A stretch of 63,632 nucleotides of DNA, taken from positions 73,266 through 136,897 of the forward strand of contig JAAOMT010000649.1 of the NCBI GenBank assembly GCA_016748015.1, given 5' to 3'. Positions 35,632 through 48,008 of this stretch are shown piece after piece (the stretch's first letter is position 1; each line of letters opens with the position of its first letter). The notes under the pieces were generated by a model. That model was not told the DNA's origin and did no database searches. It was given only the letters and a program-made list of their open reading frames with translations. Origin of the DNA: Geosiphon pyriformis (lineage: Eukaryota; Glomeromycota; Glomeromycetes; Archaeosporales; Geosiphonaceae). The position numbers and the translations under genes are program-made.

Positions 35632-38600
35632 GTGGTTTGGTTTGGAAAATTGCTACTTGCAATGTTAGGGGCATAAACAATCCTGCAAAACAGGATGACA
35701 TTATTTGTTGACACAACGACATAAACAATTTGATTTCAATTTTTACAGAAACAAAGTTAAAAGAAAGGGTTCGTCCCTAGATCATCAACAAATTTGATGA
35801 TATAAGAGTGTTTACCTCTGGCTTGGATTCTAGTTATCTGGGTGCTGGTGTTGTGATCGTCATAAATTCTTCTTTGACAAGACATGTGTGCAAGATTTCT
35901 AAGGTGCCTGGTCAGCTCTTGTCTATTAAATTGCTGTTCAAAAATAAACTTTCAGTATCAATTTTGGGGCTCTATGCAGGCGCTTCTTTGGTGGTTTGGT
36001 TCTTTCAGGCTGGTAAGGTTAACTCTCTCATCATTAAGGCTGTTAATGAATCTTCTTTTGTCGTTCTTGGGGGTGATTTTAATGAAGATGGTTTGCGTAA
36101 AAGTGTGAGTTTTAGGAAGTGCCTTGATTTGAGACTAATCAATTCTCTGTTGAGTAGTCCAGTTGTGAAAAATCCTACTTGAGAAAATTCAAAGGGTGTG
36201 AAAAAGACAATTAATTATGTGTTTGTTTCTTCAAGTCTGGTCAGTACAATCATATATCGTAATGTTTTGGAGGTTGGCAAACATTATGATACAGATTACC
36301 AGACTGTCTCTGTGTCTATAGGCTTGGGTGGGCTTTTGGATGTGCAGCTGAACTTTCTTTGCAAACAGGCAAATAAGGATCATTGGAAGTTCGATTTTAA
36401 GAATGTTGATGAGATTAGATAGAACAATTTTAAAGGTGCCACATTAGCCAATGCTACAATGTTCTCAGATGAGTTTGCCACCTCTGTAAAGTTTTCGGAC
36501 TTGGATGCAATATGGAACATTGTTCACAAGATAATGATTCTCTTAGCTAGTGAAGTGTTTAAGAGGAAGTGGTTCAAAAGCTTTGATTATGTTTTCACCA
36601 AGGAATCTTTGAGATTTTACAAATTAAAGCTTTTGGTTTCCAAAATTGTCAAGGTCTCATGTGAGGAATGTGTAGCAAATTTTGAGTCTCTTATGGAACA
36701 TTGGGTTTCTTTGGACAATGATAGGGCTTTATTTGTGCAAGGTGTGATGGACTTTGGTGCTAACACTAATGGTGTTTATTCTGCTTTTTTTAGTACTAAG
36801 AGGTCTTATCGCACATCCAAGCTTACTGAATCATTGAGAGCTAAGAAAGCAAATATCAGGTCTGCTATAGATAAGAGGATGGAGAGTTTTGAAATGGATA
36901 AAGGTCACATGATCAGAAGTGTGCTGGAACAATCTTTTTGCAAGGTGGTTTTGGATCATTTGGTCGTGGGTAATGAGTTGGTTTTTGAGCCTAATTTGGT
37001 GAAATTTAAAGTGGATAATATTATAGAAGGATGGACCAGGAAGCGTGTAGTGGTCGATAATGTTTCTGATACTTGGTCTCGTCAGTACCAACTTTTGGAC
37101 TACATTTTTGATAAGGTCTTTCCTGAAGTGATGTGTGTGATTGATTTTGATAAGTTGCATCATGTGGTCTCTAATCTGCCTATTGGCAAAGCCACTGGTC
37201 TTTCAGGTATCTTTAATGACCTATGGAAACATTGTGATCAGTCAGTTTTGGATTTGCTTCTGGTCCTGTTAAATTCTTGTCTGTCTTGTGAATTGGTACC
37301 TGGTCCTTGGAAAGAGGCTTGGGTTTCAATGATTCCCAAGCCTTATAAGTGGGAGGGTGTTCTCATGAATACTTGTCCTATTGCTTTGATTGAAACAGCT
37401 TGCAAAATTCTCTTCAAGATTCTTTCAGATAGAATCTCATTTGCTTGCAGCTCTCATGATGTTCTACATGGTAACAATTTTTCAGTCTTAAAGGATATGA
37501 TAACTCAGTCATCTATTTTTGCTATTGGTTCAGTTATTGAAGACTCTCTGGAGAAAAACTGAGAGCTTTGGTTGGTTTTACAGAACATGTAAAAAGCTTA
37601 TGATTTGGTTGGCTAGAAGCACCTCAAGAGGAGTTTGGTTAGGATTAAGATGTGCAGCAAATTTATTCGGTTTTTTGGCAGTATTCATAAGAATTGCACC
37701 AACTGTGTGATGACAGATTTTGGTTTAACAGAAGACTATCATGTGCATGATAGCCTGAACCAAGAAGAAGTTTTTTTCCCCCTTTTGTGGCATATTTTTT
37801 ATAATCCTCTGTTGTGTAAAGTTAAGTGTCAGGGAAGTGTGTATGAGTATAGATTGAATTCTCATTTTGTTTCCAAAAGTGGTCATATCAAATCTCAGGC
37901 TGGGCTCTCTTCTTTTTTTGCTGCTGGTGCTTTTGTTAATGATATAATCTGAGTTGGTAGCAGTCAAAATGCTACTCAGCATATTCTCAATGTAGCTAGT
38001 AAATTTTTTTAAATTAATAACATTTCAATTAATAATGACAAAACAGTGGTCATTCCCATCAATAGCAGAGTCAGTGTTCTTTTTCTCTCCATTAGTGGCT
38101 CACCAATTTCCATCACCAAAAAGGGTGAATCTCATCAGTACTTGGGTATTTTTTTCTTGATTGAGGGTCTTTTAAAGCCTAGTTTGGCTAAGGCGAACTC
38201 AGATGTTTGTTTTTTCACCAATCTGGTCCTGAGAAAGGCAGTTTTGGATAAGCAATTTTTGTATCTGGTGTCAGCAGTTTTCTATTCTATAATTAGCTAT
38301 AGAATGCAGTTTTGCTTTGTTTCTGTTGGTATGTGCACCAAATGGGATGCTCTGATTCGTAAAGGCTTGAAACTTAAATCTGGTCTCCCACTGAATTTTT
38401 CTAGTAATACAATTCACCATCCTTCTTTTTATGGTTTGAAGTCCTTTTCACAGTCTCAGTCAGAATGTAAGTTTGCTTTGCTTGTTAGTTTTGCAAACTC
38501 TAGTGGGATTTTGGGGCATTTGTTCAGTCACAGATTTCATGACTTACAAGTTTTGTGTTGGCAACCAATCCATCTATTGATCTCTCCTACTCGTATTCGT

Positions 38601-40306
38601 GTCAGTGTTTCTAATAATTTCTTGGCTGGTGTGATTTCTATCTTTCTTGACTGCAGGCTGTCTTTGGGTGGTTCTTTGGCCAGTACTTTTTGGTTTCGTG
38701 GTGGGGTTTCTATGTCTGTTGTTCTTGGCAATTCTTTGTTTTTCAAGTTTTTGCCATCCCTTTGATGTTATGGCATTACTTTTGTGGACCAGCTTCGGGA
38801 TCATTGTGGTGATGTCTTTAGCTGGCTTATCTTTAAGTGGTGGAAGAGACTAGATTCTTGTGGTCTAGTCTCTGAGTGGTTCGAATGTTTAGTCAAGTTC
38901 CTTGTAACTTCCTGTTCTTCTCCCTCAGTCTTGGTTGGTGTTGGTCCTGTTGACATTTGTGGTTCTGATAATTTTATGTCTGTATGTAATCATCTTTCTT
39001 GGATTGGTGTTGATAGTTTGTCTGTATATACAAATGAGTCATTGAAAAATTTGGGCATAATTGGTTGTAAGGCTGGGGCTGCTGTCTTTTTTGAGGACAT
39101 TAACTTGAGTTTGGGTATTAGTGTTTGGAGTTTGGTGTCATCTACTTTGGCAGAATTACAGGCTATAACGTTGGCTCTAGAGTGCATACCTGTGGCTTGT
39201 TCTGTTTGTCTGTTTTCAGATAGTCAGGCGGCCTTGGATGCTTGTATGTCAGAGGTTAACTTGGGATATCCTGACTTTCACAATCAGTGTTGGGTTGAGC
39301 ACCAGCATATTAGGAATGTTATTCACAGTAAAAATTTAAGAGTTAGCTGGCACAAGGTTAAGAATCATTTTGGTGTGTTGGAGAATGATCGAGCTGATAG
39401 CATTGCTGATGCTGCAACTCTCTCTGATTGGTTTTTTTCTACTTATGTTGATGAACATTTTTTGTTGGCAGATGATAGTATTGTCTTTGGTAATTCTAGA
39501 CATTTTGTTCGAGACATTTTTCATGCTGTTTGTTGAGTGCATTAGGAGGTCGGTTCCAGTTCTGGGTTTCTACCTGGAAATTTGCACTTAGATATTGATT
39601 GGCCTGGTTCTTCCAGAATTTGGCATCCTGATTCGCATATGGCAACAGATTTCACTAGCAGGTGCACTGCTAACACTCGTACATACCTTATGAAGACTTT
39701 GCACCATCAGCTTCCTATGGTTGTTTGAAAGTGCGTTTATGATAGATGTTATCCTAGTGTTCTGTGTCTGTATTGTGATGAGGTAGAGGTGTCTGATCAT
39801 GTATTTTCTTGTGTGATTGATAATTCAGCTCATCATCAGGTTTTGGAATCCTGTATGTCTTCTTGGAAAATGCTTTTTGGTCTTTTTCTTTCTTCTTTAA
39901 GTGTATTGCAGCTGCTGTCAATCTGTGCTTCAGATTTCCTGGTTTTCTTGGCTCTTTACAAGAGTTTTGTTTTCAAAGAATGGTTTCAGGAGGCTGTTTT
40001 TGTCTTCCACGATCCCAAAGTTACTGGCATTAAGATTGCTAATTTTGTGTGCTTTTTTTGTGTCGCTTTTAGAAATGATATTTGGTTGGTCCATGCCAAG
40101 TATCGCGCATATATGAAAAAAATGGCCTGATCCTGGTGGATGGCTTGATTCTCATCTCGGTTTCTGGTTTAGTCTCGAGGTTTTCAGATGGTGTGGTTAA
40201 ATTGCTTGGTATTGCTGAAGCTTTTGGCATCTGTTTTGGCTTTCGCAAATCTTGTTTTTTTTTTTCAGGTATTGATGACCCGGTTTCTGTTAATATAATT
40301 GTGTAG
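35628..40306 (+). pseudogene. LINE ORF2 (endonuclease, reverse transcriptase, RNase H), inactivated
   Basis: The ATG (35628-35630) overlaps the ORF1 stop as ATGA. The endonuclease shows IATCNVRGINN, FTETKL and VVLGGDFNEDG; its final catalytic His is Tyr (36297-36299, TDYQ). The RT shows LPIGKATGLSGI, WVSMIPKP, GNNFSVLKD, then motif A with Asp changed to Asn (37584-37586, LQNMxKAYD) and FxDD as FVND (37938-37943). RNase H shows VYTNES (first Asp to Asn, 39033-39035), STLAELQAITLALE, FSDSQAALD and NDRADSIAD. Thirteen in-frame stops lie between 35709 and 39728. A one-base loss at about 40115-40122 moves the last ~60 codons to another frame, ending at 40304-40306. This is a typical apurinic-endonuclease LINE Pol with an RNase H domain. 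All three enzymes are dead. Confidence 0.85.
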
Positions 40307-40440
40307 TGTTGTTCTGACTGGTTCGAGTGGCTGGTCACATGTAGAAAATGCATGATTTATACTTAGTTTAGATCATTTCTTTGATGTATAGTTTTAAGTA
40401 GTGTTTGGACTTCACTCGTTAAATATTAATAATAAAAAAA

Positions 40441-40453
40441 ATAATAGATAAAA
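40441..40453 (+). repeat. Target-site duplication, right copy
   Basis: Exact second copy of the 13 bases at 33554-33566, directly after the A-rich tail of the young LINE. Confidence 0.85.
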
Positions 40454-42290
40454 TTTTTGATTTGTAAAAATTTAAAGTTTAAATCAACTTATTTAAGAAT
40501 TTTTTAATAGTAATATTTTTTACTTTTTATTATATAGTTTGAAATTATTTAAACAGATATAATCTGAAGATAAAATAACAAGTATAATAATATTTATAAA
40601 TACTTTTATATTTTTAACATTCTTTTTTTCTAAAGTCTAAGATTTACAAAATTAAATTAATTGTTATATTATTTTTTTTAGTTTTCTATAAAACTATTAA
40701 TATTATATTAAAACAATTTTTTAGTTAATATAACACATATTTATTCTAAATATAAAAACTTATTGTTTAATAAATTATTTAATGCTTTTTGTTTTAAAAA
40801 TAAAATCGAATTTTGAATGTTCTTAGTTATTTTGTTTATTATAGTGCAATTAAATTTCTGAAAAAATTTGGCATTGCTTTTACCAATAGCTTTAAATAGC
40901 ACTAATTTATGCTTTAATTAAAAGAATTTTTATTATTAAAAGCATTTTAATCTTAGAGACTTTGTTTTTATTTGGTTTAAAACTTTTATATTAATTATTA
41001 TTAATAAAAATTTTATAAATAAACTTTAAATATATTATTTTTAGATCTTATTTTATGTTTGTTTAATTTATATTTTTTTAATATAATTAAAATACTCTTA
41101 AATAAAACTGGTTTAGAAATTGTTTTTGTGTATACTAACAAATAAGTAAAAAATTTAGATTTTTGTAATATTATTTACAGTATTATTGCTTATTTTTTAG
41201 ATATTAATCTTAATATAAACATAAATATTTAGAATAAAATGTTTTTAACTTTGGCCAAATTACAAGCAATAGTATCAGTATTAGAATATATTTTTTTTTA
41301 ATTAGATTCCTTAAATATATAAATAGTCATATTAGTAATTAATATTCTCAATTTTTATAATAAATACTAAGTAAAAAAATAATATATCAGTAATATTATT
41401 AGCAATAAAAATTTAAGTATTTAATAACACAAAATAAAAAATTATTTTGGTATTGTTGACAATAATTATACTAATTTTTTGTGTACATTTTTATAGCTTT
41501 ACTTTTATTTTATCATTTAATATTAAAAAAATCTTTTGTGTTTAATAGTAAAATTATTTCTGAAAATGTCTGCTATTTTATAAAAACAGTTTTTAATTCT
41601 GTTTATTTTGTTGATTAAAAAGTTAATTGTATTAAAAAGGTTGTAAATAAATTTTTGGCTCATAATTTAATTTAACAAAATCTGTTTTAGTGTAGTATTT
41701 TAATAAACATTTGAGAAGTGATTTTATTGATTCAAGTTTTGTGTTTTTTAAGATATATTTTATCTAAGTGATTTGATTTATTGAACAAGTTATTAAAAGA
41801 TTGATAAAGTTGTCTATATGGCTATTGTCAAAAGTTTTGTCTTCAAAATTAATTCACTAAATTATTATTGATGTTTAGAAATACTTATGTAGTTGGAAGA
41901 ATATTGTGAACTTTGTTTGTAATTTGGCAATCTGTTATAAATTAAATATAAAACTGAGTATAAAAAAAAACAATCACCATAAATGGCACTGCTTTGTTTA
42001 ACACTATTGGTTTTTCAGTAGCTAAGTGTATATAAAATATGTATAAGATGTAGTTTGTTCAAAGTGCTATGGTTTATTTTGGCTATAAGTCTGTTTTATT
42101 ATTGCTTTCTGCTGATTTTTGGGTGTTTTTTAGTCCTTTGTTTAATATAAAAATTTAGTGTTGTTTTAATTGGTTTGAGTAGCTAATTACGTATAGTAAA
42201 TGCATAAGCCACACTTATTTTAGATTCCAGAGTTGATGTATTGTAATAGATAGTGGTTGAGCTACATTTATTAAAATAAAATAAAAGTCT
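40454..42290 (+). mobile_element. Old LINE copy, right arm (RT end, RNase H, 3' UTR)
   Basis: Continues the left arm after removal of the young LINE and one duplication. Landmarks: IFYFLLYSLKLFKQI near 40515 (young: PSFYGLKSFSQSQ), VYTNKxVKNLDF near 41130 (young: VYTNESLKNLGI), TLAKLQAIVSVLEYI near 41250 (young: TLAELQAITLALECI). The 3' UTR at about 42155-42275 aligns with 40308-40430 of the young copy. It is far more A+T-rich than the young copy. Confidence 0.75.
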
Positions 42291-43371
42291 TTTATAATTT
42301 ACAAAAGCTATATTAACACAAAGATATAATTTATATATTTTGTTTAGTTTATTATTTTTGAAATTTTTGTCTTTAAAAGTTAAATCTATATTTTTTATAC
42401 TTATATAAAAATTTTTTGGTTATATCAAAATTTTTTAATAAATTAAGCTTTTCTTAATTATGAGATACAATTAATTATTTAAGTAGCTCCCAAGAAATAA
42501 ATTAATAAAAAAATTGAGATATATAATTTTAAAATAAAAATCAATTCGCCTAGTTTTATAAATTAATATTCAAGAAAAAAACAGAAAATTAATACTAACC
42601 ATTAAAATTTTTTAACTAAATAATTTTTTATCTTAGTATATAGTGTCTTTTTAAAACTTTATTTCGTTTATGTTAAAAGTACATTTTAGTTGTTGTCTGG
42701 CTTTGTTCACTTTAAATTGGTTATTAAGAACAATATTAAATTGTTTTATATAAATTTTGTATTTTAAAAATTTTAAATACTGTTATCAAGTTTGAGCTTG
42801 TAAAATTGCTTTTTTTATTATACTTAAGATTGGAAAATCTTTTTTAACAATAGTAACAAGATTTTTAATTTTGTTAAAATGATTTTTAATTACTATGTTA
42901 ACCAATTTATTGTGATTAGTTTTTTTTAACTGATCCAAGATTACAAGCCATGGTAATTGCCTTTTATTTTTTCAAGAATACTATTTTCGAGTTTTAATAT
43001 AAATTATTTAAAAATTTAAAGCACCAAATAATAATTCGCGTTAAATTTGGCAAAGAATTTTCTTGAATTAGCCAAAATATTTAATAACTGCTTCTTTTGG
43101 TTGTTTTTTAAAAGTATTGAATTTGTTTTAAAGTTGATAATAAATTTTGGAATCTAAGTTTTTGATACCAAGTTAAGAATGTTTTTCAAAAAGAAGAAAG
43201 TTTTAAAAACTTTTTGCATTATTCCAACTATTGGCTTGTATAGCTTTTTTTTAGTATTTTTAATTTAAGTTTGTGCATTTTTCTTCCAATAAAGTTAATA
43301 AATTTGATAATATAAGATGTGTTTGACCATTTTCAGTTTATATTAGGTTCAGCTTCAGCTTCAGCTAGAAA
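42291..43371. other. A+T-rich spacer with unassigned coding-like traces
   Basis: Between the LINE 3' end and lipase-like gene 2. The minus strand near 43000-42650 gives broken protein-like stretches (LVTIVKKDFPILSIIKKAIL) without a family I know; probably transposon debris. Confidence 0.35.
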
Positions 43372-44926
43372 TTAGATGCTAAAATCTCTACCAATAGGAT
43401 AATAATTTTCGCAATTTCCAAATGTCACTCCAAAATAAGGGCCGAAATGAGCTCTTGTTCCTTTACCATCAGTGCCTAAATTGCATCCCTAAAAAAAAGT
43501 CAAATAAATGAGCTATTTTTATCTTTACTTAATAGCACTCTAAAATAATAAATTAAAATAGCTTTCTATATAAAAGCCTTTTTTTAATAAAAATTAAACA
43601 TACTGGATTTTCGCCATATTTTTGTTTATCCTGTTGTGAAAATCCCGGACATTGATAGACAATGCCATAACCTTCACGAACAAGTCTGGAAGCATCAGGA
43701 TCTTCGCAATCACAATTCATGTCTGAAATCCAATACTCAGTCCCAGGGTGCATATATAATTTACCATCGGTTGATTTTTTTGGAAAATGTGGGAAATAGT
43801 CATTAGTATGTGTGATCCTATGGACTTTGAGATTAGGAATTCGGTGGAATCGGGCTGCATACTGAGAATCTCCTGAACGTGGAGAGCCAAAAGTTATAAC
43901 AGTAATATAAACATTTTCATTAAATCCTGGAAGCTTTGTGACAAAAAGGCCGGTTAATTGGGCATAAACTAATATTATGATTAAAATATAAAGTTAAGAC
44001 CACAGTTGTGAAATCACTCTCTTTGTGTTAAAATGAGTGAATAAAAATTTTTAATAATTCCTTACATCCACCAATACCATGTCCAATTAAAAGAACGTTA
44101 ATTAGTTTATTCCCTTCTCTACCAGTTTTTATTATCTTCATAGCTTTTTCTATTCTGCCATTTAAAAATGCGAAACAGTCTTCTGGCCATGATTTCCACC
44201 AATTTGAATCAATTTTGAATATATTTGCTTCAGGATGCAATTTTCCTAGCTTAAACTTGGTATTTTCCATTTGGCTTTTACTCATTTCTGGCCCTAATTA
44301 TTAAGAAAATATGAAATGTTTTTAAAACTAAAGACTTTTCAAATATAAAAAATAAAATCTTTTGTTTAAAAGCCCCCAAGCATTTTAGTAACTTTCCTCT
44401 AATAATTCCAATAATCTTTCGCATATCAATCTCAGCATAAACTCTACCTAATCAAATCATTTTAAATAAGAAATTAATAAAAGATTTGAAAGAAAGTTAT
44501 CTTTTACTTGAAAATCATCTTACCGATGAAGTTTTTACCAATTATATCATCCTTCTCTCTAATACAATAGACCTCATTTGCCATATGCGCCATTTGTTTG
44601 AAATGTCGAAGGGTCCTGTACTCTTTTACCAGTCTTTTAGGCAGTGGCACTTTTCTTGGCTTCTCGAATCCACCACCACTACTTATTAAGAGTAGTTTTC
44701 GTTGATTATCATGTTGAAAGATTATTTCTCGACGCTTAAAGTTTGGCTTCACTTGAAAAAATTCATCATAATATTTTGTTACATTTGTTGTTTTTGACAG
44801 TGGAGCAAGTTTTTTAGCTAATAAGTTTTCTCTTTGATTTTTGAAAGATGAAAAGCAAATGATTGGAAGAGAAAAGAAAAGAAATATCAATACATTTTGT
44901 AGCATGGTTTTTTTCAAAAAGACCAA
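43372..44926 (-). CDS. Class 3 lipase-like protein 2, nucleophile Ser replaced by Gly
   Basis: Five exons: 44926-44524, 44447-44397, 44293-44066, 43968-43604, 43488-43372; 387 residues if joined. The first ATG (44926) or the one seven codons on gives a signal peptide (LIFLFFSLPIICFSS). Core motifs: IRGPEMSK, VLLIGHGIGGFYAQLTGL, VITFGSPRSGD, ITHTNDYFPHF, PGTEYWI, RAHFGPYFGVTFGNC. The elbow is GHGIG, so Ser is Gly (44076-44078, residue 224). Asp and His are kept. Exon order and the 365-base fourth exon match the paralogue at 56.8 kb. One junction is irregular: homology needs splicing after 44397, where the donor is GAAAGT, not GTAAGT. Either a rare GA-AG intron is used or the gene is newly disabled. 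A secreted, probably non-catalytic hydrolase-fold protein; the role is unknown. Confidence 0.7.
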
Positions 44927-45579
44927 GTCTTTGTTGAAGAGGAATTTAAAACTTTAAAGCGGTTTTTTCTCCAATAAGCATTTAATGAAACTAGTATGGA
45001 AATTAAATTTCTATAGCCCAAAACTGAAAATAATTACACAGTATTGACTCTTTATAAAAGATTTGAAACATTAATCGGTTATCTTCGAAATAAATCCTTT
45101 TATTTATTTAGTTATTTATTTATTTATCTTTCTTATCAAATACATGTAATAAGCAGTTTAATAAAATCGCGATAATTGATAAAAACCTTGAAAATAAAAC
45201 ATATATAATGATTTCAAAAGGTTTAAAGACTTTTCTAGCAGTATAAAACTTATCTATAATCATAATTACTTTGTTTTAAAATTCTTAGAGTAGAATATAC
45301 TTATATCTTGTTAGAAAATTACCATTAGAATAAACAGTTAGAGGTTATTTTCCCATTTTTTCTTATTATGAAAAAAAGGAAAATTTAGTAACCATTTTAG
45401 TCTATTTACTTAATCTGAAATCAATATTAAGTGTCAAGACTTTTGAATATCAATGATGCTTGTAGCATATCAATAAATGCATTTATAAAATTGGTTAGTA
45501 AATTTTAATATAATGTAAAAATAAGTGATAAAATGAGAAATTTAAAATAATTGAGTAAAAAACAATAGTTTAATTAAAA
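44927..45579. other. Upstream region of lipase-like gene 2, no gene seen
   Basis: A+T-rich, with a (TTTA)n tract near 45100-45125. Nothing else is supported. Confidence 0.4.
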
Positions 45580-46180
45580 AATTTACATATTGGTATTTAA
45601 AACTTATACACTTATATTATTTTGTTAATTAATAATTAAATTTAAAAATTTACACATCAATAATTAATAATTAAGATTTTTTACATAATATTTAATTATT
45701 AATAATTCAAAATTAAAATACCAATATTTATTTAAAACTGCACACTATATCTAATTATTATTAATAGCTAATAATTAGATTAATATTTAATTTTTGATAA
45801 TAATAATCCAAAATAATTCAAAATTTGTACATTAATATTTAATTGGTAATAATAATTAAACAGTTAACTCTAAAATTTGTTCACAAATATTTAATCATTA
45901 ATAATAAACAATTTTTAATAGCAAATTTGTACAGAAATATTCAGCTGTTGATAACAGCATATAATTAAATTCAAAATTTGCATATTAATATTTAAGTACT
46001 AATCATAATTAACAATATAATTTAAACTTATATATACTAACATTTATTTACTAAATAATAGTCAAATATTAAATTTAAAATTTACTTGCTAACATTTATT
46101 TTTTAATAAAAATTAATTACTAAATTCAAATATTAAAATTTAACATATGCATATTAATATTTATTAATAATAATTAAGAA
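45580..46180. repeat. Degenerate tandem satellite, unit about 51 bp
   Basis: A motif of the form 'aaaatttgtacattaatatt' followed by an 'aattattaataataatta'-like half recurs roughly every 50-54 bases. Clear units start near 45820, 45872, 45924 and 45973, with weaker ones on both sides. The units differ at many positions. Confidence 0.5.
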
Positions 46181-46890
46181 TTAATTTAGAATTTCAATAT
46201 TAATAATAAATAAATAAAAACTTATTGATTTTTAAATTGTAAATTTTTAAAAAATAATAATAATTAATATAAAATCAATTATTTTATATTTCTTATGAAT
46301 AATAAAAGATATTAATAATAAAAAATATTGTTTAAATGGAAATCTAACATATGTTTAATATCTGTTTTTTTAAGATTATTTAAATTCCTTAAAACTATCA
46401 TTTATTTTAAACTTATTAAATAAGTTTTTTATTAATAAAACCAAATAAAAAATTGGTATTAAATATTATATTCAATTGTGAAACATTATTTAATAAATTC
46501 GTATAGTATAAAAAATAAAAAGTATTTACAAGCAAAATCATAATTTCAATTTATTAACTTGACTGTTAAAATTTCCAATATATAATATGTATATTAAATT
46601 TTATAAATTAAGTTTGAAATCAGAATAAACATTTACAAAAAGTGTATTTAAAAAAAATTACTTGATGCTAAAAATATTAATAAAATTTAGAATTATTATA
46701 CAGAATACTTCCAAAAAATAACATCTTATTTAAATTAAGAAAAAAATTTCAGATTTAATTTATTTTTTACAATTTATATACCAAAATAAAAAATATTTCT
46801 AATTAATGTCTTGTTAATCCTTTGTTTGATTTTTTGCAGTATTAATTAATGCTTTATTTTGTCAAAAATCACATTCTGAAATGAAAACAA
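46181..46890. other. A+T-rich spacer, no gene seen
   Basis: No coding frame or recognisable repeat beyond the satellite edge. Confidence 0.4.
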
Positions 46891-46899
46891 GTTAGTTTT

Positions 46900-47330
46900 T
46901 AGATTTTTAAGGTAAGTAATTGTATTTATTTTTTCCCATTGTTTTTGTGATCACCCACAAAATACCAATGATTATTTTAATTTTTTCACAAAAGACCTCC
47001 AAAATTATTATGGATTTTATATACTTTGAAAGTAAATACTGAACAATAAGCATTAAAATTTTCCAAATTTTTAGTTGTTGTAATTGCTTCCCAATTTCAA
47101 TTGTAAATGTTCTTATTTTTATTTTCTTTGCATCATCTAACATAATATATAAGTATGTATTTCTGAGATATAAATTTTTTTTGCTGCAATATGTGAGTCA
47201 AGTCCATAATTAGAAAGTACATTTGCAATAGTTGACAAACTAAATTTGAGACCCAATTTTGTAGAGTGATACATATCTTTTTTGAAAAATAGTATGTTTT
47301 CAATTTTTCCTGTTATTTGGTAATTGCTAA
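46900..47330 (-). pseudogene. Probable Tc1/mariner transposase remnant
   Basis: The minus strand reads STKLGLKFSLSTIANVLSNY, then GLDSHIAAKKIYISEIH, like the second helix-turn-helix of Tc1-type transposases (SxxTVxxxLxxxGL...AxxKPxLSExH). A following frame gives NWEAI and VFTFKVYKIHNNFGG, where a WxxVIFSDExxF-like segment is expected. Frames change and stops occur, so it is dead. The 78-codon frame at 46907-47143 is a different, incidental frame over the same DNA. The family assignment is tentative. Confidence 0.4.
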
Positions 47331-48008
47331 TGAATTAATGGGGTCATGTTCAAGCATTTTTGACAGCATTTATAGGTCCCGTGTATGCCATAATCTTTCA
47401 TTTGTTAATTTCATTTAGCTGTGTACGGATGGGTATCATTTTTTTACTTAACAATATTATAATATTGGAGAGTTGTAAAAAGTAGACAATTGTCAACTTT
47501 ACTTGTCAAAAGAAGTGAGAAAACTTGATATCTTGATTTTTTAAGTGGTTATGCAAAATCGGGCATTACTTTTTGGGACCTTAGCATTGAAATTTAAATT
47601 GCGAATATTAACTGTGACGTATAGATAATCATTTTTATCACACTTCGATTATTTATAATTAATTTTTATCATCATACCAAATTAAATATTCATAACATTT
47701 TGCAAATTCAATTTTTCTTATTAACTTTGTCACATTTACATAAATTACACTCTAAATTTCATTATCAAAGAGATATTTAGTTTTAAAGCGGACCTGAACG
47801 ATTCTTTTGCACAACCAGTTTTTATATTTAAACTTGAATGAAATTTGGTGATATAATACCTATAAAGAAAAAATTCCTTTCCCTCCCAAAGTGCAAAGAC
47901 TTTTTGATATATGATGATCGATCTGTATCACGGAAATCAGATGCAAACGTATAATTGATGCAAATGATAAGCAACATGGGTTTTCAGATCGATTCACTAC
48001 CTTTCAAA
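47331..48008. other. Promoter region of the phosphatase gene
   Basis: Composition becomes more balanced towards 48000. No other gene seen. An in-frame ATG at 47958 precedes the preferred start at 48009. Confidence 0.45.

Larger units (their letters stand above)
33567..40440 (+). mobile_element. Near full-length LINE (non-LTR retrotransposon), inactivated
   Basis: About 6.9 kb with a ~130-base 5' leader, ORF1, an overlapping ORF2 (endonuclease-RT-RNase H) and a ~130-base 3' UTR ending in AATATTAATAATAAAAAAA. It is bounded by a perfect 13-bp target-site duplication. Both frames stay open apart from in-frame stops, and only one indel was seen, near the 3' end (about 40115-40122). GC is clearly higher than the surroundings, fitting a fairly recent insertion that then collected transitions. 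Confidence 0.85.
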
